Below, piece after piece: positions 43,035-51,340 of a DNA stretch of 64,000 bases (its first letter is position 1; each line of letters starts with the position of its first letter). The stretch is from Kordia sp039026955 (GTDB taxonomy: Bacteria; Bacteroidota; Bacteroidia; Flavobacteriales; Flavobacteriaceae), in contig JBCCLH010000001.1 of NCBI GenBank assembly GCA_039026955.1, positions 62,001-126,000 of the forward strand, written 5' to 3'. The translations under genes and the position numbers were made by a program. The notes beneath the pieces are model-generated. The model did not search any database. It was not told where the DNA came from and worked only from the letters and a program-made list of their open reading frames with translations.

Positions 43035-44030
43035 ATGACAAAATTAGGAATAAACGGATTTGGAAGAATAGGAAGAATCGTATTTAGAGCAACCATAAAG
43101 CGTGATAACGTAGACGTAGTTGCGATCAATGACCTATTAGATGTAAATCACTTGGCATATTTATTAGAGTATGACTCTGTTCACGGAAGATTTGACGGAA
43201 CGATTGAAGTAAAAGACGGAAATTTAATCGTGGACGGAAAAACCATTCGTGTAACTGCCGAGAGAGATCCTAAAAACTTAAAGTGGGATGAAGCTGGTGT
43301 GGATGTAGTAGCAGAATGTACTGGAATTTTCACAACCTTAGAAACTGCCGATTATCACATTCAAGCAGGAGCGAAGAAAGTAGTAATCTCTGCACCTTCT
43401 AAAGATGCACCAATGTTTGTAATGGGCGTGAATCATAACGAAGTAAAAGCAACAGATACCATCGTTTCTAACGCATCTTGTACTACGAACTGTTTGGCAC
43501 CAATCGCAAAAGTATTAGACGATAACTTCGGAATTGAAGAAGCATTAATGACAACGATTCACGCAGCAACTTCAACACAATACACTGTTGATTCGCCGTC
43601 AAAGAAAAACTACCGTTTAGGACGTTCTGCAATGAATAATATCATTCCAACAACTACTGGTGCTGCCAAGGCGGTTGGAAAAGTAATTCCTAAACTAAAC
43701 GGAAAATTAACAGGAATGGCATTCCGTGTACCTACGGTTGATGTTTCTGTAGTAGACTTAACAGTTCGTTTACAAAAAGAAACTTCGTATGAAGAAATCA
43801 AGAAGGTTTTCAAAGCATCTGCAGAAGGAGAGTTAGCAGGAATCTTAGGATATACAGATGAAGCTGTAGTTTCACAAGATTTCGTAAGCGATGCGCGTAC
43901 AAGTATCTTTGATGCGGAAGCTGGAATCGAATTAAGTGCTACATTCTACAAAATTGTTTCTTGGTATGACAATGAATTTGGATACTCAAACAAATTAGTA
44001 GATTTAGCATTACACGTAAATAATTTATAA
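43035..44030 (+). CDS. gap: Type I glyceraldehyde-3-phosphate dehydrogenase
   Basis: 331 residues. NAD loop GINGFGRIGR, active-site SNASCTTNCLAP with the catalytic Cys, then HAATSTQYTVDSPSKKNYRLGRSA and WYDNEFGYSNKLVDL at the end. It converts glyceraldehyde 3-phosphate to 1,3-bisphosphoglycerate. An acidic residue after the second beta strand (INDLLD) suggests NAD preference. Cotranscribed with pfkA and closed by a terminator. Confidence 0.97.
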   Translation: MTKLGINGFGRIGRIVFRATIKRDNVDVVAINDLLDVNHLAYLLEYDSVHGRFDGTIEVKDGNLIVDGKTIRVTAERDPKNLKWDEAGVDVVAECTGIFTTLETADYHIQAGAKKVVISAPSKDAPMFVMGVNHNEVKATDTIVSNASCTTNCLAPIAKVLDDNFGIEEALMTTIHAATSTQYTVDSPSKKNYRLGRSAMNNIIPTTTGAAKAVGKVIPKLNGKLTGMAFRVPTVDVSVVDLTVRLQKETSYEEIKKVFKASAEGELAGILGYTDEAVVSQDFVSDARTSIFDAEAGIELSATFYKIVSWYDNEFGYSNKLVDLALHVNNL

Positions 44031-44040
44031 TATATTCATC

Positions 44041-44084
44041 ATAAGCACAATTGATATTTTTGTATTCAATTGTGCTTATTTTGG
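44041..44084 (+). terminator. Intrinsic terminator after gap
   Basis: 14-bp perfect stem ATAAGCACAATTGA (44041-44054) and its complement (44066-44079), an 11-base loop and TTTT. Confidence 0.8.
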
Positions 44085-44142
44085 TTAGATACTTCCGGTA
44101 AAAATAGTCCTAAAAATTTAGGAATTTATTCTATATTACACC

Positions 44143-45012
44143 ATGATTTTATTAGTTGACAGTGGCTCCACAAAATGCGATTGGATTGCAGTGGACAAAG
44201 ATGGGAATCAATTATTAGACAAGCTTCGTACAAAAGGGATGAATCCCGCGATTTTGTCTGAAAAGAAATTAATGAAGACCATTAAAAAGAGTAAAGAACT
44301 TTCAGCGAACCGTCATACAGTAACACATATATTCTTTTACGGTGCTGGCTGCGGAACGGAAAATCCACGTTTATTATTAAAGGGTGTATTGGAAGAATTT
44401 TTCCCAAGCGCCATTGTGGATGTGAATGAAGATACATTGGCAGCAGTGTACGCGACTGTAAACTACAAAGCAGAAGCAGCAGTAGTTTGTATTCAAGGAA
44501 CAGGTTCTAATTGTAGTTATTACGATGGTTCAACATTACATCAGCGTGTAAATTCTTTGGGATATACCTTGATGGATGACGCCAGCGGAAACTACTATGG
44601 AAAACAACTCATTCGCGATTATTACTTCAATAGAATGCCGCATGTCATTCGTGTTGCGTTTGAAGAAAAATACAATCTCGATAGCGACTATATCAAGTAC
44701 AATCTATACAAACAACCGAATCCGAACGCGTATTTAGCAAGTTTTGCAGAATTTATGTTTTTGCACAAAGATTCAGACTACATTGTCGAATTGATCAAAA
44801 GTGGATTTAGAGAATTTGCAAAAAATATGATCATGCAGTTTGAAGAAGAACTCAAAACGGTTCCTGTGCATTTCGCAGGATCAATTGCTTTCTTCTCAGA
44901 AGCAGAAATCAAAGAAGTCGCAAAAGAATTTGGATTCACCGTTGGAAACTTCACTAGAAGACCGATAGAAGGTTTGGTAGCGTTTCATACCAATGCACTG
45001 AAGGAAGGATAG
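44143..45012 (+). CDS. N-acetylglucosamine-kinase-like ATPase (BadF/BadG family)
   Basis: 289 residues. ASKHA fold: phosphate-1 VDSGSTKCDWI, YGAGCGTENP, EDTLAAVYATV, phosphate-2 IQGTGSNCSYYDG, LGYTLMDDASGNYYGKQLI and the adenosine motif FAGSIAFFSEAEI. The pattern fits the BadF/BadG/BcrA/BcrD family branch that includes N-acetylglucosamine kinase, used in cell-wall amino-sugar salvage. It is monocistronic between a terminator and a hairpin repeat. Sugar specificity is not proven by sequence. Confidence 0.85.
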   Translation: MILLVDSGSTKCDWIAVDKDGNQLLDKLRTKGMNPAILSEKKLMKTIKKSKELSANRHTVTHIFFYGAGCGTENPRLLLKGVLEEFFPSAIVDVNEDTLAAVYATVNYKAEAAVVCIQGTGSNCSYYDGSTLHQRVNSLGYTLMDDASGNYYGKQLIRDYYFNRMPHVIRVAFEEKYNLDSDYIKYNLYKQPNPNAYLASFAEFMFLHKDSDYIVELIKSGFREFAKNMIMQFEEELKTVPVHFAGSIAFFSEAEIKEVAKEFGFTVGNFTRRPIEGLVAFHTNALKEG

Positions 45013-45031
45013 TATTATAAAAATCATATAA

Positions 45032-45172
45032 AAAAAGAGGCTGTTTAAAAAGTACATGTTTCGTCAAACCGAACTTGATTCGGTTTCTCATAACAGTTGA
45101 GAATCACCGTGATGAGATTCTGAGTCAAGCTCAGAATGACGACCGTGGATACTTTTTAGACAGTCTCTTTTT
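45032..45172. repeat. Large inverted-repeat hairpin D between convergent genes
   Basis: 23-base arms with two mismatches, AAAAAGAGGCTGTTTAAAA.. at 45032 and ..TTTTTAGACAGTCTCTTTTT ending 45172, enclose a REP-like hairpin (ATTCTGAG..CTCAGAAT, 45116-45136) and the block CCGTGATGAGATTCTGAGTC. T-rich on both outer sides, so it may serve as a bidirectional terminator; the size and arms also fit a MITE. Confidence 0.65.
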
Positions 45173-45199
45173 ATTTTATACAAAGGTGTCAGTTATTTT

Positions 45200-46237
45200 T
45201 TAAATATACACTCTATTTTCTTGTTCCGTCACACGAATAAAGGTAGTTCGTTTCGTGAGTTCTTTCAATCGAGAAGCACCAACATACGTACACGTACTAC
45301 GAATTCCACCTAAAATATCATGAACGGTATCGGCTACGTATCCTTTTAATGGAATTTCCACAGTTTTTCCTTCAGAAGCTCTGTAATCTGCAACGCTACC
45401 GACATATTTTTCCATCGCTGTAGCGGAACTCATCCCATAAAATTGCTTGAATTTTTGACCGTTGCGTTCAATCAATTCGCCACCACTTTCATGATGTCCA
45501 GAAAGCATACCGCCGAGCATTACGAAATCGGCACCAGCACCAAAAGCTTTCGCAACGTCGCCTGGTGTGGTACAACCACCATCTGAAATAATATGTCCAC
45601 CCAAACCGTGTGCGGCATCAGCACATTCAATAATAGCGGAAAGTTGTGGATAACCTACGCCTGTTTTTACGCGTGTAGTACATACTGAACCTGGACCAAT
45701 TCCTACTTTTACAATATCTGCTCCAGAAAGAATCAATTCTTCGACCATTTCACCTGTGACTACATTTCCTGCGATAATCACCTTATCGGGAAATTGCGCA
45801 CGTGCTTGCTTTACAAAATCGACGAAGTGTTGCGAATATCCATTGGCAACGTCGATACAAATAAACTTCAATTGTGGATGTATGGTGAAAATGTTGCGTA
45901 ACTTTTCGTTGTCTTTTTCGCCAATTCCTGTACTTACGGCAATATGAGGAATGATACTTGGAGGTGTCGCATTGATAAAAGCAGTCCATTCTTGAATGGA
46001 ATAATGCTTGTGAATTGCTGTAAACAATTGGTGTGAAGCCAAGGCTTTCGACATTTCAAACGTGCCCACTGTGTCCATATTGGCAGCCATAATCGGAATG
46101 CCCGTCCATTCGTAGGAATTGTGTAAAAAGGTAAAGGTTCGTTTCAGCGATACTTGCGAACGACTTTTTAATGTCGAACGTTTTGGACGAATCATCACAT
46201 CTTTAAAACCGAGTTTAAGTCCACTTTCAATGCGCAT
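45200..46237 (-). CDS. guaC: GMP reductase
   Basis: 345 residues, near the 347 of E. coli GuaC and lacking the CBS domains of IMP dehydrogenase. It opens LGFKDVMIRPKRSTLKSRSQV, with IMAANMDTVGTFEM, the catalytic Cys loop GPGSVCTTRVKTGVGYPQ and FYGMSSATAMEKY. It reduces GMP to IMP with NADPH, feeding guanine nucleotides back to the adenine branch. Monocistronic; convergent with the kinase-like gene. Confidence 0.95.
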   Translation of the reverse strand: MRIESGLKLGFKDVMIRPKRSTLKSRSQVSLKRTFTFLHNSYEWTGIPIMAANMDTVGTFEMSKALASHQLFTAIHKHYSIQEWTAFINATPPSIIPHIAVSTGIGEKDNEKLRNIFTIHPQLKFICIDVANGYSQHFVDFVKQARAQFPDKVIIAGNVVTGEMVEELILSGADIVKVGIGPGSVCTTRVKTGVGYPQLSAIIECADAAHGLGGHIISDGGCTTPGDVAKAFGAGADFVMLGGMLSGHHESGGELIERNGQKFKQFYGMSSATAMEKYVGSVADYRASEGKTVEIPLKGYVADTVHDILGGIRSTCTYVGASRLKELTKRTTFIRVTEQENRVYI

Positions 46238-46345
46238 AGTATGTAATATTGGTTGCGATTAAATGTAGAAATTTATCTTCACAAAAAATAGTTTCTAAGT
46301 CATGATTTTTAGACAGGTTATCAACAAAAAAGTGACGCTACTCTT

Positions 46346-47041
46346 TTACAAACAAGCCTTCCAAACAGGATCATTTGGCAACGGTGCACTAATTTCCAAC
46401 GGTTCTTTTTTCACAGGATGTGTAAAGACTAGTTTTCGTGCATGTAAATGAATACTCGCATCTTTATTCGTTCGGTCAAAACCATATTTGACATCACCTT
46501 TGATGTGACAGCCCATCGCAGCAAGTTGTGCTCTAATTTGATGATGGCGTCCTGTGTGCAACGCAACTTCCAACAACACATACCGATCTAGTTTTTTGAT
46601 CACCTTATAATCCAACATCGCTTTTTTACTACCTTCAATTTCTTTGGTAAAAGCTGTCGATTTATTATTCTTCGGATTTTTTCGCAACCAATGTGTCAAG
46701 CTGTCTTGCGATTTTGGCGGCATATTCTTAACGACTGCCCAATACGTTTTTTTTGCTTTTTTCTCTGCGAATAATTTATTGAGTCGTGGCAAAGCTTTCG
46801 AAGTTCTTGCAAAAACAACAATGCCTGTTGTAGGTCTGTCCAATCGATGTACGACGCCCAAAAATACATTTCCGGGTTTCTTATACTTTTCAGCAATATA
46901 CTCTTTCACCACATCGCTCAACGGTTTATCACCTGTTTTATCACCTTGCACAATATCACCCGCACGCTTATTGACAATAATAATGTGATTGTCTTCGTAA
47001 AGGACTTGGAGGTTGTTTTTATTAGAAACTATTTTAGACAT
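46346..47041 (-). CDS. RluA-family pseudouridine synthase
   Basis: 231 residues, catalytic domain only, without an S4 domain. Motif GVVHRLDRPTTGIVVFARTSKA holds the catalytic Asp, followed by KTYWAVV, DYKVIKKLDRYVLLEVALHTGRHHQIRAQLA and HLHARKLVFTHPV. It isomerises uridine in rRNA or tRNA; the size fits RluA/TruC-like or RluC-lite proteins, and the target base is not predictable. Confidence 0.92.
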   Translation of the reverse strand: MSKIVSNKNNLQVLYEDNHIIIVNKRAGDIVQGDKTGDKPLSDVVKEYIAEKYKKPGNVFLGVVHRLDRPTTGIVVFARTSKALPRLNKLFAEKKAKKTYWAVVKNMPPKSQDSLTHWLRKNPKNNKSTAFTKEIEGSKKAMLDYKVIKKLDRYVLLEVALHTGRHHQIRAQLAAMGCHIKGDVKYGFDRTNKDASIHLHARKLVFTHPVKKEPLEISAPLPNDPVWKACL

Positions 47042-47493
47042 GTTAGACCACTTGGTGTGTTAGATTTTTAGACTGTCTTTGACACTTAGATTTGTTTTGG
47101 AGAAATGTTTTATATGTTGAGTGTTTTTGTGAATTTAAGTTTCGGAGTACTTCTCGATACATTTTTCTTCACTTTATTCAGAAAAACACTCGAAGTGACG
47201 TTTATTTTAATGTAACAATTTGATAATTTGAAAATGTACTAATGGTGATTTTGCTTCTATCACAAATATTGTAATAATTTACACTTTCAGATTTCTAAAC
47301 CAAAAATCAAAACTTTTCTGTAAAATCGCTTGCTTTTGTCATAGAAATCGAAGTGACGTTTTAGTCAAATGATAAAATTAATATTTCAAAGAGTTTAATT
47401 AACATAACGACCAAAGGACAAATCAAAAAGCGAGCAAAGCGAACTAAATACTAATACCCAACACCTAATACCCAATACCCAATACCCAGATAA
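47042..47493. other. Geneless repeat region upstream of RluA-like gene and downstream of panB
   Basis: 452 bases. TTCTCGATACATTTTT..AAAAACACTCGAAGTGACG palindrome (47145-47205), a 43-base dispersed repeat (47321-47363) also found at 51186-51229, AAAGCGAGCAAAGCGAAC (47427-47444) and tandem ACCCAATACCCAATACC units (47450-47487). No gene seen. Confidence 0.7.
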
Positions 47494-48312
47494 CTAATAC
47501 TGCTCCTTTTCATTAGGAAAATCAACCGACTTCACATCCGCAGCATATTGTTTGAAGGCATTGGTCATTTCTTCATACATATTTAAATAACGACGTAAAA
47601 ATCGCGGATTGAACTCGTAGGTCATTCCCAACATGTCATGTGTTACCAATACTTGTCCATCGACACCATTTCCAGCACCGATTCCGATCACAGGAATCGT
47701 AAGGCTTTCGGCAACTTCTTTGGCTAATTTTGCAGGAACTTTTTCCAACACTACGGCAAAGCAACCAGCTCTTTCTAGCATTTTGGCGTCTTCTTTTAGT
47801 TTTTCTGCTTCGGCTTCTTCTTTGGCACGAACGGTGTAGGTTCCGAATTTATAAATGGATTGTGGTGTCAACCCTAAATGTCCCATCACAGGAATTCCCG
47901 CATTTAAAATACGCTTGATGGATTCTTTGATTTCTTTTCCACCTTCCACCTTTACCGCATGTCCGCCAGATTCTTTCATGATTCGAATTGCAGAACGCAA
48001 GGCTTCTTTCGGATCAGATTGATAGGTTCCAAAAGGCAAATCGACTACCACCAACGCTCTTTTTGAAGCTCTAATGACAGAAGATGCATGATAAATCATC
48101 TGATCTAAAGTAATAGGAAGTGTCGTTTCATGTCCAGCCATCACATTACTTGCAGAGTCTCCAACAAGGATGACATCAATTCCAGCGCCATCTACAATTT
48201 TTGCCATGGTATAATCATAAGCGGTCAACATGGAAATTTTTTCTCCGTTGCTTTTCATTTCAACAAGTGACTTGGTCGTAACTCTTTTGTACTGTTTTTT
48301 TGCGACTGACAT
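47494..48312 (-). CDS. panB: 3-methyl-2-oxobutanoate hydroxymethyltransferase
   Basis: 272 residues. LTAYDYTMAKIVDGAGIDVILVGDSASNV carries metal-binding Asp residues; VVDLPFGTYQ, AVKVEGG, GIPVMGHLGLTPQS and IPVIGIGAGNGVDGQVLVTHDMLGM complete the (beta/alpha)8 barrel. It adds a hydroxymethyl group from methylene-tetrahydrofolate to alpha-ketoisovalerate, the first step of pantothenate synthesis. Monocistronic here; panC is not in the window. Confidence 0.96.
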   Translation of the reverse strand: MSVAKKQYKRVTTKSLVEMKSNGEKISMLTAYDYTMAKIVDGAGIDVILVGDSASNVMAGHETTLPITLDQMIYHASSVIRASKRALVVVDLPFGTYQSDPKEALRSAIRIMKESGGHAVKVEGGKEIKESIKRILNAGIPVMGHLGLTPQSIYKFGTYTVRAKEEAEAEKLKEDAKMLERAGCFAVVLEKVPAKLAKEVAESLTIPVIGIGAGNGVDGQVLVTHDMLGMTYEFNPRFLRRYLNMYEEMTNAFKQYAADVKSVDFPNEKEQY

Positions 48313-48405
48313 ATATGCGATTTTAAGAACGCTGTAAAAGTACTAATAAAAACTAAGGTGTGATTATGGAATATTGAATTTTCGCGATTACGGATTAGGA
48401 ATACT

Positions 48406-48822
48406 TCAATTTGCTAAATAATGCTTTGCATCTCTCAAATTTAATTCAACCTCATCAAAAGCCTTTCCTGCTCTGTTGGGATGAAAAACGGGTTCGTCGA
48501 GCTTATCTAAAGCAATCATTAGCTGAAACAATGCGGTACTTTTTTTGGCATCAACTTCTTTTTGCAGCCATACTTTAAAATGTGGAATTAGATTGGCATT
48601 GTAGCGCTTTGATAATGCCCAATATGCACTGGTTCGTGTCTTTTCAACTTTATAGGCATTTTCGTGTAAACCTTCTATGATAAAGGTTTCCAGTTGTTCC
48701 AAAGGAATGGTTTTTAATTTGGAATGATTGACAACGCTTTCTTCGTATTCGCCAAGTGCATTCCCATTTCCTTTTTCAAAGAGGAACGCGATGGCTACAA
48801 ATTGATCGTTTTTAAATATCAT
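48406..48822 (-). CDS. Hypothetical protein, helical
   Basis: 138 residues, no signal peptide or membrane span. The sequence reads as alternating helices with few glycines (for example LEQLETFIIEGLHENAYKV and FQLMIALDKLDEPVF) and a weak HEAT-like impression, ending in DAKHYLAN. No known family is recognised and no catalytic motif is seen. Codon use looks like its neighbours. It stands alone between panB and the GyrI-like gene, all on the minus strand, with gaps of 93 and 83 bases. Confidence 0.6.
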   Translation of the reverse strand: MIFKNDQFVAIAFLFEKGNGNALGEYEESVVNHSKLKTIPLEQLETFIIEGLHENAYKVEKTRTSAYWALSKRYNANLIPHFKVWLQKEVDAKKSTALFQLMIALDKLDEPVFHPNRAGKAFDEVELNLRDAKHYLAN

Positions 48823-48905
48823 GACTATTATTAGGTTTGATCGGTCTTTGCACTTCTTGTCGTGAAGTTATAATTAGTTTTTACGATAACCAAATGAAAA
48901 AACAG

Positions 48906-49409
48906 TTATGAGCTTATAGGTGTATAACTTTTTCTTATCGGAATCCAAATCTCTTCTTCAGATGCTTTACTAGTTGGATTGTATTTGGTTCCCAAAACTT
49001 CAAAATGAGGTCTGTTGTCAAGTTCGTACTCGGAATTTGGCAACCAAGTGTAAAAAATGTACTGAAATGCTTCACTAAAATTTTGTGGCAATCCTTTATA
49101 CATAAAAGTTGCGTATAGACCGCTATCTAGCGTAAAACGTTCCATGTTTTCAGGAATTGTGGTAAAATCGGCAACTTCTATCAACGCATATTTTGTGAAT
49201 TCAGTTTGTGGATTGAAATTATCAAAATACAACTCATCGTAAACTTGCAACGAATACAAATCTGTTCCGACTGCATTTTGAATCTGTTGTCGTTCTTGCA
49301 TAAAGCTTTTCCAAAGCATTGGCGTTTTATTGTCAATCAAAGACATTCGAGTGGATTTCCCCACGAGTTGCTTCTGCGGAAGCGTTTGTAACGATAAAAA
49401 TGTAATCAT
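48906..49409 (-). CDS. GyrI-like/AraC effector-binding domain protein
   Basis: 167 residues from the ATG at 49407-49409, which overlaps the stop of the transporter gene as ATGA; a longer frame starting at 49478 would run into the transporter. The domain matches the SHS2-type GyrI/AraC effector-binding pattern: LQTLPQKQLVGKSTRMSLIDN, FTKYALIEVADFTTIPENMERFTLDSGLYATFMYKG, IFYTWLPNSEYELDNRPHFEVLG and EEIWIPIRK. Such domains bind amphipathic small molecules; alone, without a DNA-binding part, they may act as hydrolases or ligand carriers. Coupling to a bile-acid:sodium-symporter-like gene suggests a shared organic-anion substrate. Confidence 0.82.
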   Translation of the reverse strand: MITFLSLQTLPQKQLVGKSTRMSLIDNKTPMLWKSFMQERQQIQNAVGTDLYSLQVYDELYFDNFNPQTEFTKYALIEVADFTTIPENMERFTLDSGLYATFMYKGLPQNFSEAFQYIFYTWLPNSEYELDNRPHFEVLGTKYNPTSKASEEEIWIPIRKSYTPISS

Positions 49410-50284
49410 GAAGTAACGGTTGATTTGTTTCGTTTCGCAAAATACCACATTAAAATACTTCCTGTGACAAACATCCAAATAGAATATGCAACAATTGGAA
49501 TTGCCATGTCTAAGTTTTCTAAAACAGTTGTTGCAATTACAATCGCCAATGTTCCGTTTTGAATGCCACTTTCTACGGTGATAGAAATAGCATCTTTTAA
49601 GTTGAGCTTAAATAATCGCGCGGTCAAATACCCCAATGCCATAGTAGCAATATTTAAAAGTAGTGTGACCAATCCGACTTGTTGCATCGCATCACCTAAA
49701 AACTCCCATTTGGCAACGACAATCGCTAAAAAGATGACGATAAAAATGATCGTGGACGCTTTTCGCATCGGTTTCTCCATTCTGATGGCAAAAGCAGGTT
49801 TTTTACGGCGAATAAACATGCCGATAGACACAGGAATGATCGTAATGACAAAGATTTGAAGTATAATATCGAGTATCGGCAATGCGATTTCTGTATCTAC
49901 CGTATTTCCAAAATACGCATACGCATATGACAAAATGATCGGAATGGTCAAAATAGACGCAAAACTGACAATTGCCGTCAACGTTACAGATAACGCAATA
50001 TTTCCTTTGCATATTTGTGTGATGAGATTGCTTGTAGGTCCGCCAGGTGCGGCTGCTAGAATCATCAATCCGATGGCCATGGTTGTATTTAAATCGAAAG
50101 CATTTGCTAAGGTAAATCCAATAATTGGTAAAAATACAAGCTGATTTACAATGCCGATAAAAGCTGCTTTTGGGTATTTGGTGATGCGGGTAAAATCTTT
50201 TGGGACTAAGGTCAATCCCATACCAAACATTATGATTGCAAGCGAAAGTGGCAGCAATACTTTGGTAAATATGGTAATAATCAT
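49406..50284 (-). CDS. Bile acid:sodium symporter (BASS) family transporter
   Basis: 292 residues with nine to ten membrane spans. Family marks: GMGLTLVPKDFTRI, NQLVFLPIIGFTLA, AIGLMILAAAPGGPTSNLITQICKGN (the crossover region binding Na+) and ESGIQNGTLAIVIA in the second crossover helix. Bacterial members carry organic anions such as pantoate or 2-keto acids together with Na+; the substrate is unknown here. First gene of a two-gene operon with the GyrI-like protein (ATGA overlap). Confidence 0.92.
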   Translation of the reverse strand: MIITIFTKVLLPLSLAIIMFGMGLTLVPKDFTRITKYPKAAFIGIVNQLVFLPIIGFTLANAFDLNTTMAIGLMILAAAPGGPTSNLITQICKGNIALSVTLTAIVSFASILTIPIILSYAYAYFGNTVDTEIALPILDIILQIFVITIIPVSIGMFIRRKKPAFAIRMEKPMRKASTIIFIVIFLAIVVAKWEFLGDAMQQVGLVTLLLNIATMALGYLTARLFKLNLKDAISITVESGIQNGTLAIVIATTVLENLDMAIPIVAYSIWMFVTGSILMWYFAKRNKSTVTS

Positions 50285-50486
50285 GCGAAGGTGGGTTTGC
50301 CAAACAATTTACTAATAATTACTGAAAGCGATGTTACGAATGTGATGCTATTCGACGATCACAAGTGTCCTCTTCATTTTTCATGGCGATGTAGAAAAAT
50401 AAAATTGAGGCCTATTTCTTAAAACTATGATAAAGCTCAATACTATTTTAAATTTTTACGTTACATTTCTGAAAAATTAATCAATC

Positions 50487-50945
50487 ATGAAACGATATTT
50501 TTACTTGTTATTACTTGTCATCAGTGCAAATGTACATGCCCAAACGGATGATGAAAAAGCTGCCAAACAAGCAGTAATTCAATTTTTTGAAGGGTTCCAT
50601 AAAAAAGATTCTACATTAATGCAGGAAGTAGTGCATAAAGATTTAATTCTTCAAACAACTTTCACAGACAAATCCGGAAACGCACAATTACGCACACAAG
50701 ATGCTTCTCGTTTTATAAATGCTGTAGTAAGCAGGGCAGAAAGTCCTGTGTGGGAAGAAAAAATTCTTTCGTACAATGTACAAGTCGATGGCACCATGGC
50801 AAATGTGTGGACGCGGTACGAGTTTTGGCTCGATGGTAAGTTTTTACACTGTGGCGTAAATTCGTTTCAACTTTTTAAAGATGCGGGACAATGGAAAATT
50901 ATTTATTTGATTGATACAAGACGTAAAAAAGGTTGTCAAGAATAA
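50487..50945 (+). CDS. Secreted NTF2-like protein
   Basis: 152 residues. A signal peptide ends NVHAQ; the remainder is one NTF2-like domain: KQAVIQFFEGFHKKDSTLMQEVVHKDLILQ, VVSRAESPVWEEKILSYNVQVDGTMANVWTRYEFWLDGKF and WKIIYLIDTRRK. It resembles the lumazine-binding/DUF4440 proteins common in Bacteroidota. Periplasmic, ligand unknown. Monocistronic and not closely similar to the NTF2-like gene at 5168. Confidence 0.82.
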   Translation: MKRYFYLLLLVISANVHAQTDDEKAAKQAVIQFFEGFHKKDSTLMQEVVHKDLILQTTFTDKSGNAQLRTQDASRFINAVVSRAESPVWEEKILSYNVQVDGTMANVWTRYEFWLDGKFLHCGVNSFQLFKDAGQWKIIYLIDTRRKKGCQE

Positions 50946-51064
50946 ATACGTAATTTGAAAATTTGAAAATGTAGCAATGTATCAATTCTTTCAAAGAACA
51001 CTTAAAGTGGCGTTTTTTTATGTATCAATTTAATAATTTGAAAGTGTACTAATATTTTATTTTT

Positions 51065-51177
51065 TGATACGTCTTTGCGAGAATTTTGTAAAAATTCGCA
51101 GCAATCTGTTTCTTTCAGAGATAAATTGTAATTTGATTTAGGCAGATTACCGCGCTATCGCTCGTAATGACGGATCA
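51065..51177. repeat. REP-like element E, copy 5
   Basis: TGATACGTCTTTGCGAGA at the left and TCGCTCGTAATGACGGATCA at the right, with CAGCAATCTG / CAGATTACCGCG inside. The left end is identical over 20 bases to the copy at 35788. Confidence 0.7.
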
Positions 51178-51185
51178 AAGTTTTC

Positions 51186-51229
51186 ATAAAATCACTTGCT
51201 TTTATCATAGAAATCGAAGTGACATCTTA
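51186..51229. repeat. 44-base dispersed repeat F
   Basis: Differs at only a few positions from 47321-47363. Both contain CTTGCTTTT followed by TCATAGAAATCGAAGTGAC. No internal palindrome is obvious, so it may be the remnant of a longer element. Confidence 0.6.
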
Positions 51230-51340
51230 AACACAAATAAACAAATAAACGAATAGACAAATAAACAAATAAACAAAAATCACTCACCAACCAACATACC
51301 AAAGCAAAGCGTGACCAAAATACCAAAAAACAAAACAAAT

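Larger units (their letters stand above)
50946..51340. other. Geneless repeat region between NTF2-like gene and sdaA
   Basis: 395 bases with a REP-like element (51065-51177), the 44-base dispersed repeat (51186-51229), tandem AAATAAACAAAT units (51231-51280) and AAAGCAAAGCGTGACC (51301-51316). No gene or terminator with a T-run was found. Confidence 0.7.
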
